DNA of 64,000 nucleotides from Helichrysum umbraculigerum. Taxonomy: Eukaryota; Streptophyta; Magnoliopsida; Asterales; Asteraceae. Position numbers and translations under genes: made by a program. The stretch is from positions 69,545,559-69,609,558 of the forward strand of contig CATIUR010000001.1 in NCBI GenBank assembly GCA_949592205.1. The letters run 5' to 3'. This document shows positions 1-11,438 of this stretch, in pieces (within the stretch, counting starts at the first letter, position 1; each line of letters opens with the position of its first letter). The notes under the pieces were generated by a model. The model saw only the letters and a list, made by a program, of their open reading frames with translations, did no database searches and was not told the origin of the DNA.

Positions 1-201
1 TCATTTCGGCAATTTGTAAGTTTCCGACAAAATCCCGAAATCTCTCGATTCTTAGTATTTTTCAATTGTAGTTGTTATTATCACTTGTATATGTCCATTA
101 CAATGTATAGAACACGATTTTATAGCCTGAAAACGAGTTTAAAACGGATTTTTGGCCGGAAAAACCTTGACAGCCGGACTTTCTGGGCTGGTGTTCATCC
201 A

Positions 202-486
202 TGCGACACAAGCCTTGTGTCGCATGTTGTGTCGTATTTTGACCTTTGTGTCGCATAAAAATCCCTTGTGTCGTACCATGTGTCGTACCCGATAATCAGT
301 GTCGCAAGACCTGCGACACAACCACTATGTCGCATACCCCATACGACACAATCAATATGTCGCTGTTGAATCAGCATCTCGCATCTATGCGACACAACCA
401 TTGTGTCGCATAGACATTGTGTCGCATTCCTATGCGACACAACCCTTGTGTCGCATAACCACTTTTGTGTCGCATATTGTGTCGCA
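202..486. repeat. Array of 23-bp inverted sites, TGCGACACAA type
   Basis: Five units have the form TGCGACACAA, three variable bases, TTGTGTCGCA, at 202-224, 312-334, 342-364, 388-410 and 433-455, with a few arm substitutions. Single half-sites are scattered between them. All units are exactly 23 bp. The array lies in U3, about 340 bp upstream of the TATA box at 821. The same array recurs in the other A-family LTRs at about 10233-10517 and 39415-39699. Confidence 0.85.
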
Positions 487-1350
487 AAACACAGAAAACT
501 CAGATTTTTACTAAGTGTCGAGACTCAAAATTTATCACTCTATTTTACCCAAATTCAGATCCCAGATGCGTTTTTCGTCAAAGCAATATAGTAGAAATAA
601 AAATTTTCCAAGCTGACCTGGCAGCTCGACCCCAGCCAGGGGCTCTGCCCCCGGACCCCCGTACTTAGATTCCGTAACGGCTTCTAAAACACATTTTTCA
701 AGGGAAACGTCACGAAATCAAAATAATAATAGTTGAGATTATTATTACAAATCCATCACCAACGGGCCGTACATGTTTTCAAACACTTAACAAATCAACC
801 AAATCGTAGTAATTTGGACATATATATAGTTGTGTAACAACTACAAGGGTGATCTTTTGAGATACCCAATCATGTTTATAACCATCGCGTGTCGTGGACA
901 CCCTCAGGTTACAAGTCTTTGGACTTCATACTCGGCTAATCAACTCAAGTTTATTAAGTTAAACTCACAAGACTCAGGTGAGTCTCATAGCCCCTCTTTT
1001 TACTGTTTTACTCAGGGGTGTGATATACTGCTCAAACTTTTAACATGTGAACGCAAGTACCAACTTTTCATATACTACATGAGTTTTTCGAAACTAATCA
1101 TTTAAAGTCCTCCGTCAGCATAGTTGTTAATACGTTGTAGCGTGAATATTAGTATATGGTACCATATAGGATTGACCCACCTCGTCCGGGTTAGCAAGCA
1201 CTAACCGGGTAAACGGACGTACTAATATTTGGGAAGACGAATGTAGATTAGGCATTCGTGGAGGCACCTCGCCCGGAATTCTCTATAGGGGACCCGGCCC
1301 TCGAGTTAAGCTCAACTATGTGCTCATGGCTGTATACACGATGATTATCA

Positions 1351-1425
1351 TTTAATTGCTGGATGCAATTCATTATTTAATTGCTGGATGCAATTCATTA
1401 TTTAATTGCTGGATGCAATTCATTA
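1351..1425 (+). repeat. Three tandem 25-bp hairpin units
   Basis: Three identical 25-bp units start at 1351, 1376 and 1401. Each contains a hairpin with stem AATTG/CAATT and loop CTGGATG. The triplet is present in reverse orientation in the LTRs of element A (about 3675-3749 and 38414-38488). A related single hairpin with a G-C closing pair occurs in the LTR of element B near 27131-27145. Confidence 0.85.
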
Positions 1426-1800
1426 TTTAAATCTTGCGGTTCATACGATATTACTTGATTTCAAACCTGTGAGCTCACCAGCTTTATAGCTGACCTTTTA
1501 GCATATATCGCAGGTACCCAGCAGTAGGATGTTTCTGCTTCAGGATTTAGCTCGAGTCAGCATACAGACGATTGAGATTTTCTTGCATTAGTATATTTTG
1601 TATAAGTACTTATGTACTGAAATCTCATTTTATTTAACTCGAGCTATGTAAAGCTTTAAATGTTGTAAACATTTCAGTTATCAATATATTTTGTTAAAAC
1701 GACGCATATAGAGTCGTTTGCTATTTATCTTTGTGCTTTGTTATTGATTAGTAACACCCAAAACAAGCTTCCGCAAATCATCAAATTTGGGGGTGTTACA

Positions 1801-2670
<870 letters not shown>

Positions 2671-3298
2671 ATTACAGAAATAAAGCGGAAAATATTTAAA
2701 GACAATAAGACTTATAAACAAGCACACCTTTTTTTTAAATGAGAAGTGAGAGAGAAGTGTATAAACTTCGATGCTCTCTTTGAAGAAAATAAACACGCTT
2801 AAATAGGCAAATTCGAATGGCATATGCCATAGGATATTCGCCAATAATTCTGATTTTTACAAGATGTCAAAATAGTTGGCCTACAAACTTTAATACATGG
2901 CCGACATAGATTGACAATTATTCGCACACTTAAGAAATACTTAAGGAGAAGACAAAATAACATGGACCCTCTGCCAATCTTTAACGACTTTGTTGCTTAA
3001 TAATTAAATACTGCCAAACTTCTGACGATACATTCCACCACGCTTTCGATGAATTATAAGCAAGCTTTTCGATAAATATTATCAGGTGGGGGCCATTCTT
3101 TGTCCACTAACCATAATGCGTCATTCCATACGTTATCTCTTAATAATTTACCATCTCTGTTGCTGTTGGGATTAGATGTTGATGCGGCCCAACTCGTTGC
3201 ATAGGGTTTCAATTTCAGTGAGTAATCTTCGGGCTTCTTGGTTATGCCTTTTAACTTCGGGCCAGTGATCACCCCAGTGGTTATCTCTTGTTGCTTTT
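2671..3298 (-). mobile_element. Endogenous pararetrovirus copy F1, distal fragment
   Basis: This fragment is nearly identical to 47764-48388 in copy F2. It holds the C-terminal end of the polymerase ORF, the intergenic region and the viral TATA box (minus-strand CCTATTTAAG at 2798-2807). It is separated from the rest of F1 (40587 onward) by element A, with the target duplication CTTTT at 3294-3298 and 40587-40591. Homology to the virus stops at about 2671, a little downstream of the TATA box, which marks one end of the integrant. Confidence 0.9.
3054..3298 (-). pseudogene. F1 polymerase polyprotein, C-terminal tail
   Basis: The reading frame matches the last part of the F2 polyprotein (stop at 48144) and lies downstream of RNase H. 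It is cut off from its upstream part by the 37-kb element A insertion and cannot be expressed as part of the viral polyprotein. Confidence 0.85.
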
Positions 3299-4420
3299 TG
3301 TAAGACCCCCAAATTTAATGATTTGCGGAAGCTTGATTTGGGTGTTACCAATCAATAACAAAGCACAAAGATAAATAGCAAACGACTCTATATGCGTCGC
3401 TTTAACAAAATATATTGATAACTGAAATGTTTACAACATTTAAAGCTTTACATAGCTCGAGTTAAATAAAATGAGATTTCAGTACATAAGTACTTGTACA
3501 AAATATACTAATGCAAGAAAATCTCAATCGTCTGTATGCTGACTCGAGCTAAATCCTGAAGCAGAAACATCCTACTGCTGGGTACCTGCGATATATGCTA
3601 AAAGGTCAGCTATAAAGCTGGTGAGCTCACAGGTTTGAAATCAAGTAATATCGTATGAACCGCAAGATTTAAGTAATGAATTGCATCCAGCAATTAAATA
3701 ATGAATTGCATCCAGCAATTAAATAATGAATTGCATCCAGCAATTAAATGATAATCATCGTGTATACAGCCATGAGCACATAGTTGAGCTTAACTCGAGG
3801 GCCGGGTCCCCTATAGAGAATTCCGGGCGAGGTGCCTCCACGAATGCCTAATCAACATTCGTCTTCCCAAATATTAGTACGTCCGTTTACCCGGTTAGTG
3901 CTTGCTAACCCGGACGAGGAGGGTCAATCCTATATGGTACCATATACTAATATTCACGCTACAACGTATTAACAACTATGCTGACGGAGGACTTTAAATG
4001 ATTAGTTTCGAAAAACTCATGTAGTATATGAAAAGTTGGTACTTGCGTTCACATGTTAAAAGTTGAGCAGTATATCACACCCCTGAGTAAAACAGTAAAA
4101 GAGGGGCTATGAGACTCACCTGAGTCTGAATGCGTTTACACAAACGTAAGTTGATTAGCCGAATATGAAGTCCAAAGACTTGTAACCTGAGGGTGTCCAC
4201 GACACGCGATGGTTATAATCATGATTGGGTATCTCAAAAGATCACCCTTGTAGTTGTTACACAACTATATATATGTCCAAATTACTACGATTTGGTTGAT
4301 TTGTTAAGTGTTTGAAAACATGTACGGCCCGTTGGTGATGGATTTGTAATAATAATCTCAACTATTATTATTGTGATTTCGTGGCGTTTTACTTTGAAAA
4401 ATGTGTTTCGATTGTGTTTT
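3299..4420 (-). mobile_element. Element A 3' LTR, U5-side part
   Basis: These 1,122 bp match 38038-39159 almost exactly. The outer end reads TGTAAGACC where the other copy reads TGTAACACC, a substitution in the terminal inverted repeat. A TATA box on the minus strand lies at about 4264-4275. The piece is separated from the rest of the LTR (9977-11404) by element C. Confidence 0.93.
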
Positions 4421-4830
4421 TGTTAGTACATGTTTAGTGTCTGTCAGTTGGTCTAGCTCGTAGTTTGTAATTAGAAATAGTGTTTCTGACTCCTGCGACG
4501 TAGCGCACAACGTCGCAGGTGCGACGTCAGGTTTTGGGCCTGCGACGTAGCAGACGTCGCATGGGCTTGGGCCTGCGACGTAGCGTGCTACGTCGCAGGT
4601 GCCAGTTTTTGTATAAAAACGATTTGTGTTTTCTGTTTTAGGGTTGACGAAACCCTAAACGCAATTAGTCGAAATCTCTGTAATCTGACCGATTATTACT
4701 GAATATAATACGTTTCGTTTGATATTCATTGCGTATTTGTTATTCGTGTGATTATTCGTGATCTAATTGTTATTTCCGCTAGCAATTAGAGTGACTCGGT
4801 TCGTTCTAGATCCAAAGTAAGGGACAAACA
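4421..4830 (+). mobile_element. Element C 5' LTR
   Basis: It starts TGTTAGTACA and ends GGGACAAACA. It carries three inverted TGCGACGT sites at 4494-4517, 4541-4561 and 4574-4597, ending 15 bp before a TATA box (TATAAAA, 4612-4618). Transcription probably starts about 30 bp further on. Confidence 0.95.
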
Positions 4831-4844
4831 ACTGGTATCAAAGC

Positions 4845-5963
4845 AAACGCAAGGTTGCTACATTTTTATGCTCTTTAGTATTAAAGAAAACGCAAGGTTG
4901 CTACATTTTTAAAATAGACGTTGAAGTTGTGTCTGTAAACAACTTGGGATATGATAGTACATCGGGTGACATGCACAAAATGGAATTTTAAGGTTTATCT
5001 TGGATGTGTCAGTAGGTTTATCTGACACACTTAAAACAGTTTTTATCAAAATTATATTCATCATACGATGTATTGGTAGGCATGCTACACACCAGTTTGT
5101 GAGTGAGTAAGAAGTAATGATAAAACTTGTCTATTACTTAGTGAAAAATGTTATATGATGTATGACATAAGTCTTAATTGATAAATGGAAGTACTATCAT
5201 ACACTGTCATAATTATGTAAATGTAAAATGGGCATATAGTAATAATATGATTATTCGCCTAACTAATGGTGACTATTGTTGTACTCACGTACAGACCTGA
5301 ATCCATTAGTTATGCAAATAGTCTCAAACTTGTTATGTTCATACTAAGGGACCCTCTGTTGTACTAAGTACAGATCTGGGGCCACTAGTATCTTCATAAT
5401 CAGTTTGATGTATGCCTACATATAAATATCAAGTGTATATTACGAGAAAACCGAGATAAACTTGGTCTTGTAATCTCTACCTTGTGTGAATATGCAGTGT
5501 TTGTTTTACTAAAGTTTATCAGTATATCATATAATAGGTTTCACAAAATTAATATTCATTCTAACAATAAAGGTTAGCTCACAAATACGGATGTAACATG
5601 TTTAGGTGGACAAACAATACCAATAATTGTCTTGAAATAATTTTTATAAAAGGTGTTTTAAATGTGCCACGTAAATTTAAAGTGGACAAATATACTGATG
5701 ATCGAAATAACACTTACTATTCCTAATAAATGCATGTTATTCCGATATGATCCCTAATCAGACAACGCAACTCCGTCACCAAAAATAGAGTGTTAGTAAT
5801 TTTTATTTTTTGTAAAATTTAAGAAAATACCAAAAAGAATTTTTAGTTTTATGTTTTATTTTTATTCTAATTTATTTTTCCCGAGTCATGAGTTATTTGA
5901 TTTTATTTGCTAAAATAACGAGTAAACGGTTTAAAAATTCAAATTTGGATCACAACTGTTTTA
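4845..5963 (+). other. Element C leader, AT-rich non-coding
   Basis: No ORF of note lies here. A 23-bp sequence just after the PBS is duplicated (about 4847-4869 and 4888-4910). With 5964-6830 this makes a leader of almost 2 kb, unusually long for an element with so short an LTR. Confidence 0.6.
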
Positions 5964-6740
5964 TGCGACGTACGGCTCTACGTCGCCTGCGACGTCCCAG
6001 CCTACGTCGCACATAGGGTTAGACTTTAAATAGTATCCACTGCGACGTAACTCGTAACACTATTCACTATTCACGTGCGATGTAGCCTGTGACGTACGAG
6101 AGGCGATTTGCGACGTAGCATTTTTTACGAGCATAGTTGTGATTTGTTGCTGTTTTCTTTCCGATCTATTCACGTAGTTTTGATCTACTCGTTATTCCGC
6201 ACACTTAGGTACCGATTTTACCCATTTTCACCGTGTATATTGTGTTTAATTGCTATGTATATATTACGGGTTAAAGGGGTTTCGGTTTTGGGATAAATTT
6301 GATGGTATATCGTGTAAATCACTGGTTATAAATTATGTTTTCGTGATCACCATCGTTAGCCGCACGTTGTAGTGCCTTTGATTTTGAAAACCCCTAAATT
6401 CGAGGGTTAGGGTTTCTGGGTTGGGGATGAATGTTCGTCAGTGCGACGTACGATGCGACGTAGTGGCCTACGTCGCTTTTATTATTTATTGTTCATTTCC
6501 TACGTCGCCCTTCCCTACGTCGCTTTTTCTGCGACGTCCGATGCGACGTACCACGCTACGTCGCTCTTTTAATTAAAGTGATTAAATTCACAATAAATTG
6601 CAAAATGCGACGTCCCCCTTGACGTCGCTCGAATTTTATGCGACGTCAGGCCTTACGTCGCTTTTCAATTTATTTTGAATTTTAGCGACGTACAGTTCTA
6701 CGTCGCTCTGTGTTCATGCGACGTACGTGGCTACGTCGCT
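5964..6740 (+). repeat. Internal array of 24-bp TGCGACGT inverted sites
   Basis: Units of exactly 24 bp have TGCGACGT(A) and (T)ACGTCGCA/T arms around a variable centre. They lie at 5964-5987, 5988-6011 (abutting), 6454-6477, 6542-6565, 6606-6629, 6639-6662, 6684-6707 and 6717-6740. Degenerate half-sites lie between 6040 and 6120. Centres are unrelated in sequence but constant in length (6 bases between 9-base arms or 8 between 8-base arms). Confidence 0.92.
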
Positions 6741-6830
6741 AGTTCCAGGGAATTTGAAAGGTTTTGTTTAAAAAAATATAACATTTTTCTAACCTTTTTC
6801 GAGTTGCAATCTGTTTTTGTTTGTACAGAT

Positions 6831-9521
6831 ATGGCTTTGATTTTTGAAGCTCGTCACAATACGGCTGCTTTCCTTACTGACACTTCTGACAAAGCTGCAC
6901 CGTATCGTCAGATGATCGCGTTTTTGAGACGCTCAAGGGTATTTCACGCCATTTCTGATAACACTATGGCGTTTGGGAATCTGATCAACCCTTTTTGGAG
7001 AAACGCAACTGTCGTTACTGAAAACGACGTTACACGATTGGTCTCTACTGTTCTGGGTACGGAGATTACTATTACAGAACAAAGCATTCGGGAACTTTTA
7101 CAGCTGAATGATCAACCGAATATGCCTGTCGGTTTTGATCATATTTTTGTTACCGGAGCTATGCAACGGTTAGGATATCCCGGGATTCCCTCTGATCAGT
7201 ATCGAAAAGCGAATCTCACACGCGTCTGGAGATACTTGATGCATGTGATTATTGTTTGTTTGGGGAATAGGAAAGGTGGAACGGATGGAATGAGCCGAAG
7301 TCTGGCTTCTGCTATGTTAGCGTTGGTTTACAACAAGCCGTTCAACTTCTCGGGATTTATCTTCAGGGCTATGGTTGATAATGTGAATGCTGGGGATCAG
7401 AAATGGATTTTATATCCAAGATTTGTACAGTTGCACATCAATCGTCATCATCCGGAGCTTCAGGCACAGGGTGATATCGATCATCCGCTAAAGATTTCAC
7501 CGATGATGAGTCGGATTTTTACTATCTGTGCAGGGTTTGAGAAAGGGGTCGAGGCACCAAGGGATGTTCCTCTATTCGGTGCTATTATTGATGAAAATTA
7601 TGTTCCGCCCCCAGATCCTCAGTATATGGATGTTCCAGCACCTCAGCAACCGCAGCAACCGTTTGTGAACATTCCAGTTCAAGCTGCGGGGGAGAACATA
7701 CCTGCTCAAGCTGCGGGGGAGAACGTGGATGCTCTTTTGGAGAACATTGAGCAGTTCGGGCATGTGGATTCGGACAATCCAGCATCGCATGATACGGTTG
7801 AGAATTCCGATTCTGAAGATACTGCGAATGTAGGACCTCAGGATGGGGGTCCGACGCCTGAGCATTCTGATGGTACTGTTCCGCATCCCTCTGAGATGGA
7901 ACGTATCAGGCTTTCTGATTCTTTCAGATATCTGAGGATTAAGCGTCGAATCAGACAAGGACGCAAGTATGTACCTCCAAGGGATACTGGAAAACGTACA
8001 CGCGACGGTGATGATCCTGCTGATGAGACTTATCGACCGCCTCGTCGTGTTCATCGCTCTTCGTCAACACGAGCTCCAGTCAATCCACAGCAACAGGATG
8101 TTTTTGAGATTCAACCGACTCCAGCTTTCATGCAAAAGATCATGGAAGATATGCAGCAGATGAAGCAAAAGCTGGAGGCTCAGGATGAGAAGATTGCTGA
8201 ACAAGCTGCTTTGATCGAGGTTCAATCTAAAGAGCTTGAGGAAACGAAGAATAGGGTTAACGTTTTGGAAGGCAGGTTACTTGCCTCGGGGGAGTCTGGG
8301 TCTGGGATACCCACTTTAGAGTCAAGTGAACCTGCGTCTGTAAATCCCAACCCTGTAATTGAAAATATTAATGAAAATATTTCTCTTTTGGATTATTTCT
8401 CTGTTGATGATATTCCAGGTCAACCAAGACCGCTGGCAGTTGATTACTCATTCGCTGACTTATCATTTATTCAGAGGATGGCCAGTGGAGTTGGCTCTGA
8501 GGAAGAAACAGAAAATGTGTTTGAGATGAACGAGGATGTCTCGATTGAAGAGGAACAGTTGGATGCAGATGAAACGTATGATGATGCACAATCTGGGGAA
8601 GCTTATGATGATGCACCAATTATTGAATCTGATTCAAGTGAAGACGAGAGTCCTGATAAAGCTCAACATGGAGAATCAAGTTCTGCTGCAACTCCAGCTT
8701 CAGAGACACAGGCACCGGACTCAGCAGCAAAGAAGTTATCTGCTGAAGAAAAGAGAGAGAGAAACAAGAAATGGTGGCCTAAGGGACGAAATCCAGTTCC
8801 TATTCCAGTGAAATGTCAAGTGTACCGGGTTAGTCGGAATTATACCGGTGTTATTAAAAGCTGGAAGTGTCAGAGGATTTTGTTTATGATCAAGAGAGAA
8901 GATGGAGTTCAGTATTTTAGAATGCGCTTTGATAGATTGAGCACGTTGCCAAAAGGAGAGATTAATCGATTAGCTCAGCTTAAATTGATTAATCCTTTCG
9001 AGAATGATTATGCTGAGTTCATTCAGAGAAATCTACGTCGGGAAGTATTATCGAAGACTTATTCGAAATTGAAGCCGACGTTGGGAACTCGGTATACGTG
9101 GAAGAAAAAGATTGATCCAGTCACCAGGAAGCCTTTGGTTAAAGTTCACTATTCGCCGGCTAAATGTTTGACTGAGATACCTCTGGAATCAGTTCCTTAT
9201 TATTTTCTGAGAAGACTTGTGAAATGGGAACTTGATCCACAGACTGGCGAAGCGGTTATTACTTTCGTTCCAGATTCTGAACCGTGGCCAGAAGTTGGAG
9301 GTATATGGAATCTGAGGCAAGCAACGTTTAGACTATATGATCCGATGAGTTTGATTAATTTTCATGAAAAAGATTTAAGAAAACTCTATGATAATCGGAT
9401 TCGGGTTGGTCAGAAGAATGAATTCAACAGACGTTTAGCACAACAGTTTTACAATGTTGTTACTGTTTGTGTAGCTAATGGAATTCATGCCGACGGCCAG
9501 TTTCCTGCGGGCTGGGTTTAA
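6831..9521 (+). CDS. ORF3-like protein of element C (896 aa)
   Basis: I place the start at the ATG at 6831 rather than 6675: the upstream 52 codons run through the repeated TGCGACGT sites, and a pyrimidine-rich tract ending TACAG lies at 6818-6828. The N-terminal 215 residues share a domain with ORF3 of element D: an FW pair, a GT..TE..IRELLQ block and a YPRFVQL motif near the end. A coiled coil at about residues 430-485 also matches (AQDE.IA.Q pattern). A low-complexity acidic region and a C-terminal domain of about 240 residues follow. I see no signal peptide, membrane span, zinc knuckle or catalytic motif. The frame is intact. The function is unknown. Confidence 0.85.
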   Translation: MALIFEARHNTAAFLTDTSDKAAPYRQMIAFLRRSRVFHAISDNTMAFGNLINPFWRNATVVTENDVTRLVSTVLGTEITITEQSIRELLQLNDQPNMPVGFDHIFVTGAMQRLGYPGIPSDQYRKANLTRVWRYLMHVIIVCLGNRKGGTDGMSRSLASAMLALVYNKPFNFSGFIFRAMVDNVNAGDQKWILYPRFVQLHINRHHPELQAQGDIDHPLKISPMMSRIFTICAGFEKGVEAPRDVPLFGAIIDENYVPPPDPQYMDVPAPQQPQQPFVNIPVQAAGENIPAQAAGENVDALLENIEQFGHVDSDNPASHDTVENSDSEDTANVGPQDGGPTPEHSDGTVPHPSEMERIRLSDSFRYLRIKRRIRQGRKYVPPRDTGKRTRDGDDPADETYRPPRRVHRSSSTRAPVNPQQQDVFEIQPTPAFMQKIMEDMQQMKQKLEAQDEKIAEQAALIEVQSKELEETKNRVNVLEGRLLASGESGSGIPTLESSEPASVNPNPVIENINENISLLDYFSVDDIPGQPRPLAVDYSFADLSFIQRMASGVGSEEETENVFEMNEDVSIEEEQLDADETYDDAQSGEAYDDAPIIESDSSEDESPDKAQHGESSSAATPASETQAPDSAAKKLSAEEKRERNKKWWPKGRNPVPIPVKCQVYRVSRNYTGVIKSWKCQRILFMIKREDGVQYFRMRFDRLSTLPKGEINRLAQLKLINPFENDYAEFIQRNLRREVLSKTYSKLKPTLGTRYTWKKKIDPVTRKPLVKVHYSPAKCLTEIPLESVPYYFLRRLVKWELDPQTGEAVITFVPDSEPWPEVGGIWNLRQATFRLYDPMSLINFHEKDLRKLYDNRIRVGQKNEFNRRLAQQFYNVVTVCVANGIHADGQFPAGWV

Positions 9522-9561
9522 TGAAGATTTTTGAAGACCAAGCTGAAGACACGGGGGAGTT

Positions 9562-9971
9562 TGTTAGTACATGTTTAGTGTCTGTCAGTTGGTCTAGCTC
9601 GTAGTTTGTAATTAGAAATAGTGTTTCTGACTCCTGCGACGTAGCGCACAACGTCGCAGGTGCGACGTCAGGTTTTGGGCCTGCGACGTAGCAGGCGTCG
9701 CATGGGCTTGGGCCTGCGACGTAGCGTGCTACGTCGCAGGTGCCAGTTTTTGTATAAAAACGATTTGTGTTTTCTGTTTTAGGGTTGACGAAACCCTAAA
9801 CGCAATTAGTCGAAATCTCTGTAATCTGACCGATTATTACTGAATATAATACGTTTCGTTTGATATTCATTGCGTATTTGTTATTCGTGTGATTATTCGT
9901 GATCTAATTGTTATTTCCGCTAGCAATTAGAGTGACTCGGTTCGTTCTAGATCCAAAGTAAGGGACAAACA
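9562..9971 (+). mobile_element. Element C 3' LTR
   Basis: 410 bp, identical to the 5' LTR except for one transition in the second TGCGACGT site. The site array is at 9635-9738 and the TATA box at 9753-9759. It is preceded by the purine tract ACGGGGGAG. Confidence 0.95.
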
Positions 9972-9976
9972 GTTTT

Positions 9977-11404
9977 AGAAGCCGTTACGGAATCTAAGTA
10001 CGGGGGTCCGGGGGCAGCGCCCCTGGTAGCGGGGTCCAAGGGGCGGCAGCCCCTGGCGGGGTCCAAGGGGCAGAGCCCCTGGCTGGGGTCGAGCTGCCAG
10101 GTCAGCTTGGAAAATTTTTATTTCTACTATATTGCTTTGACGAAAAACGCATCTGGGATCTGAATTCGGGTAAAATCGAGTGATAAATTTTAGGTCTCGA
10201 CACTTAGTAAAAATCTGAGTTTTCTGTGTTTTGCGACACAATATGCGACACTAAAGATGTTATGCGACACAAGGGTTGTGTCGCATAGAAAATGCGACAC
10301 AATGTCTATACGACACAAGGGTTGTGTCGCATAGATGCGAGATGCTGATTCAACAGCGACATAGTGATTGTGTCGTATGGGGTATGCGACATAGTGGTTG
10401 TGTCGCAAGACTTGCGACACTAAATCTTTGGTACGACATAAGGTACGACACAAGGGATTTTATGCGACACTAAAGCCAAAATACGACACAACATGCGACA
10501 CAAGGCTTGTGTCGTATGGATGAACACCAGCCCAGAAAGTCCGGCTGTTAACGTTTTTCCGGCCAAAATTCCGTTTTAAACTCGTTTTTAGGCTATAAAT
10601 TCGTGTTCTATACATTGTAATGGACATTTAGTAGTTATAATAACAACCACAAGTGAAAAATACTAAGAATCGAGAGATTTCGGGATTTTGTCGGAAACTT
10701 ACAATTTGCCGAAATGGAAATCCGGAAAGATAGTGTTGTAGATCGTCGCGAGGCGGTCGTGAATCTCTAAAAATATTGTTGATCCGGTTGTGTTTCGTGT
10801 TGTTATTTGCGATTTTTGTGGATTTTGGGGTGTTTTGGTGAAAGAGAGAAAAGGAAGGAGAGGGAGTGATAAAGAAATAAAATGAAGGAAATGAAAGATG
10901 GAGGTGGGGGTTTATCCCCACTTTTCAGCTTTCCCGCCCCGCGTTCCGCGCGGTGTTCGTTTGCTCCGTCGTTTAAACGTTAAATAATTATTTTACATTT
11001 TAATTATAAGTTTTAAAATACAATTTATTACGCGATATATTGTTTAAATATTCTACTAATCAATTTATATTTAGGTTATAAAATGTAAGTTAATTTGTTT
11101 GTGCGTTTTACATTTTTAAATCGTATAAGTTTTGTTTGTATGATTCCGAATGATTACGAAATATTATCATAATAATATTTTTGATATAACAATGTTATTT
11201 AATAAAATTGGTCACCAACGTCCGTATTAAATTGAATCAAATTACATTCGATTTAAATTGCGTACGATTTAACCAAATCGCATTTTCGTATATATTCAAC
11301 AATATATATAATTCGATACATTAATTAGCTTAACACAGAACTAATTACATGTATTAACATATGATTAGGCACTAATTACTAGTCCTAATTTGGCGGGTGT
11401 TACA
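9977..11404 (-). mobile_element. Element A 3' LTR, U3-side part
   Basis: It matches 39160-40586 with one indel and a few substitutions. On the minus strand it starts TGTAACACCCGCC at 11404. It contains the 23-bp site array (about 10233-10517) and the three-unit GC-rich block (about 9997-10100). The PPT (minus-strand CAGGGGGAGAA) follows at 11405-11415. Confidence 0.93.
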
Positions 11405-11438
11405 TTCTCCCCCTGTTAGAAGAATTTCGTCCCGAAAT

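Larger units (their letters stand above)
1..1800 (+). mobile_element. A-family LTR, 3' portion, cut by window start
   Basis: This is the last 1,800 bp of an LTR of the same family as 38038-40586 and 3299-11404, in the opposite orientation. Full copies are about 2,550 bp, so roughly 750 bp lie outside the window. It ends in TGTTACA at 1794-1800 and is followed by unrelated DNA rather than a primer-binding site, so it is a 3' LTR or a solo LTR. A TATA box (TATATATAG) lies at 821-829. The GC-rich block at about 618-660 has one unit where the element A copies have three. The target duplication would be GAGAG at 1801-1805, but its partner is off-window. Confidence 0.9.
4421..9971 (+). mobile_element. 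Element C: non-autonomous LTR element encoding only an ORF3-like protein
   Basis: This 5,551-bp element has two 410-bp LTRs (4421-4830, 9562-9971) that differ at one base by my reading (4554 region, A versus G). Target duplication GTTTT is at 4416-4420 and 9972-9976. The PBS TGGTATCAAAGC is at 4833-4844, one mismatch from the usual initiator tRNA-Met site. The PPT is at 9551-9559. No gag, protease, integrase or RT is present. The only long ORF resembles the third ORF of element D. Mobility must therefore depend on proteins from another element, probably a SIRE-type copia; that is inference. Confidence 0.92.

Noticed and set aside
1..1800. Part of element A, that is its other LTR
   Set aside because: It lies in the opposite orientation, is more diverged, and both LTRs of element A are accounted for.
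5964..6740. CRISPR-like array (repeats with different spacers of equal length)
   Set aside because: The repeats are inverted arms of 8-9 bp around 6-8 bp centres in a plant retroelement; there are no cas genes and no leader of that type.
7572..8054. Minus-strand ORF of 160 codons inside element C
   Set aside because: Shadow of the ORF3-like gene, with no motif of its own.
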